From assembly GCF_024498135.1 (NCBI RefSeq), contig NZ_JANHOH010000001.1, positions 806,001 through 870,000 on the forward strand: a stretch of DNA of 64,000 bases, written 5' to 3'. This document shows positions 63,387 to 64,000 of the stretch, in pieces. Source of the stretch: Mucilaginibacter aquariorum. Lineage in GTDB: Bacteria; Bacteroidota; Bacteroidia; Sphingobacteriales; Sphingobacteriaceae. Under the pieces are notes generated by a model. The model was not told where the DNA came from. It did not search any database and worked only from the letters and a program-made list of their open reading frames with translations. Each line of letters starts with the position of its first letter. Position 1 is the stretch's first letter. Made by a program: the position numbers and the translations under genes.

Positions 63387-64000
63387 ATGAAAAAAGTTGC
63401 CGCCCTTATCCTTTTCTTCCTGCCTATTTTCCTTTATGGCCAGGCACCGGACGCCGCTTACGTAAAAGCGCTTTACAAAAAATACCCTACCCAAAAATCT
63501 GACTTCTGCCCTTCCTGCAAATTATGGGTTAATCCCTATTTCAAATCTATTGCAGATACTCTGCACCACATGCCGCTACTCACTTTTTACATCTATACCA
63601 AAGCACACCGGTTGGAGCAGGAAGGCCTTGACCTGCCACGGACCGGTATATATGCGGCATGGCATGCCGCGGACGGACAGCCCGATGAATCGAAGGTTTA
63701 CAGGGAGGCAAACCGTTTGATCGGAAAACCGAATTCCTCAGAAATGATCGCCAAAGGCCATTGCCAACCCTGGATACTGCTTGCCTGGTCCGCGGATGCG
63801 GCCATACTCTCAGACACCTACACTTTTAACGCCGCTATGGAATTTCAGGGGCAGAACATCGGAACAGAATTGGCTACAGAAGACCTGTGCAGAAAACTGA
63901 CCGGCCACAAAGCGGCAGCCGTAACAGACAGCGTAATGATATGGTGTGGCACGTTCGGGAGCAAACAGGTTTATTCAAATGGCCGGCTCAACATTACCGT
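63387..64000 (+). CDS. DNA/RNA non-specific endonuclease-like protein, cut by the window end
   Basis: The first 204 codons of a longer gene. A signal peptide (MKKVAALILFFLPIFLYGQ) predicts export. The body has TGIYAAWHAADGQPDESKVY, IAKGHCQPWILLAWSADAAI and MEFQGQNIGTELATEDLCRK, which fit the NUC-type endonuclease family in Bacteroidota mobile elements, where the catalytic motif RGH/KGH corresponds to AKGHCQPW. The C-terminal part is outside the window, so completeness cannot be judged. The composition is GC-rich relative to the core region. Confidence 0.65.
   Translation, partial: MKKVAALILFFLPIFLYGQAPDAAYVKALYKKYPTQKSDFCPSCKLWVNPYFKSIADTLHHMPLLTFYIYTKAHRLEQEGLDLPRTGIYAAWHAADGQPDESKVYREANRLIGKPNSSEMIAKGHCQPWILLAWSADAAILSDTYTFNAAMEFQGQNIGTELATEDLCRKLTGHKAAAVTDSVMIWCGTFGSKQVYSNGRLNIT

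Noticed and set aside
1..64000. CRISPR arrays, rRNA, tRNA, complete insertion sequences and integrase genes
   Set aside because: None could be supported from the sequence on either strand.

Overview
The window looks like a chromosomal segment of a Bacteroidota bacterium of the Sphingobacteriaceae type (Mucilaginibacter/Pedobacter-like). This is inferred from family content: DUF5686 with a carboxypeptidase-regulatory domain, TPR-HisKA_2 sensor kinases, CopA-CopB fused multicopper oxidase, PycTM, DUF1348, class I aldolase and single-cysteine TraR/DksA proteins. Bacteroidota-type -7 boxes (TAnnTTTG) and the moderate, AT-leaning composition agree. No rRNA, tRNA, CRISPR array or complete insertion sequence was seen.

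Layout. 0-2.2 kb: the tail of an Lrp/AsnC regulator, a pair of 155-bp repeats, a TraR/DksA protein and a PMM-like HAD phosphatase. 2.5-14 kb: DUF5686 outer-membrane protein, an HD-PycTM membrane protein with a small partner and DUF417, a four-gene flavin/haem operon (PNPOx-like, small protein, haem-binding cytochrome P460, P460-like lipoprotein) and a TPR sensor kinase. 14-27 kb: a broken SnoaL gene, tandem alpha/beta hydrolases, and a signalling block of two sigma-54 activators and two more TPR kinases. 27-38 kb: DUF302-DUF417-DUF983, an AhpD-like/SnoaL/metallo-beta-lactamase operon, class I aldolase with a PAS kinase, an SDR, two secreted hydrolases, DUF1348 and a SLAC1 channel. 38-45 kb: a response-regulator/thioredoxin-reductase gene split by one stop codon, its cNMP-binding kinase, a UPF0173 hydrolase, DoxX and the multicopper oxidase. 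45-59 kb: SDRs, aldehyde dehydrogenase, AraC and Crp regulators, GMC oxidoreductase, cupin, OYE-type flavin enzyme, SLOG protein, SPW protein and Dps. 59.5-64 kb: a second pair of the 155-bp repeats followed by a more GC-rich accessory stretch with truncated and unfamiliar frames, a bacterial PH-domain protein, a TlpA-like protein and the start of a DNA/RNA non-specific nuclease.

The main discovery is regulatory. Thirteen promoters in the window share one architecture: a -24/-12 (sigma-54-like) element of the form TGGYAY-N5-TTNNN, with two ATAT-centred dyads whose centres lie about 63 and 92 bp upstream of the -24 GG. In 11 of 13 the -12-to-distal-dyad span is exactly 112 bp. One of the best promoters drives the sigma-54 activator gene at 23916-26690 itself, followed by two sensor kinases. 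The targets (Dps, AhpD-like protein, flavin and haem oxidoreductases, multicopper oxidase, esterases, aldolase) suggest a redox or general stress regulon encoded together with its regulator. Second-line findings are the split response-regulator/reductase gene, the phased 155-bp repeat pairs, a 36-bp AraC-type operator shared by two genes 49 kb apart, and a possible leaderless Crp-family gene with a perfect 12-bp dyad over its promoter.
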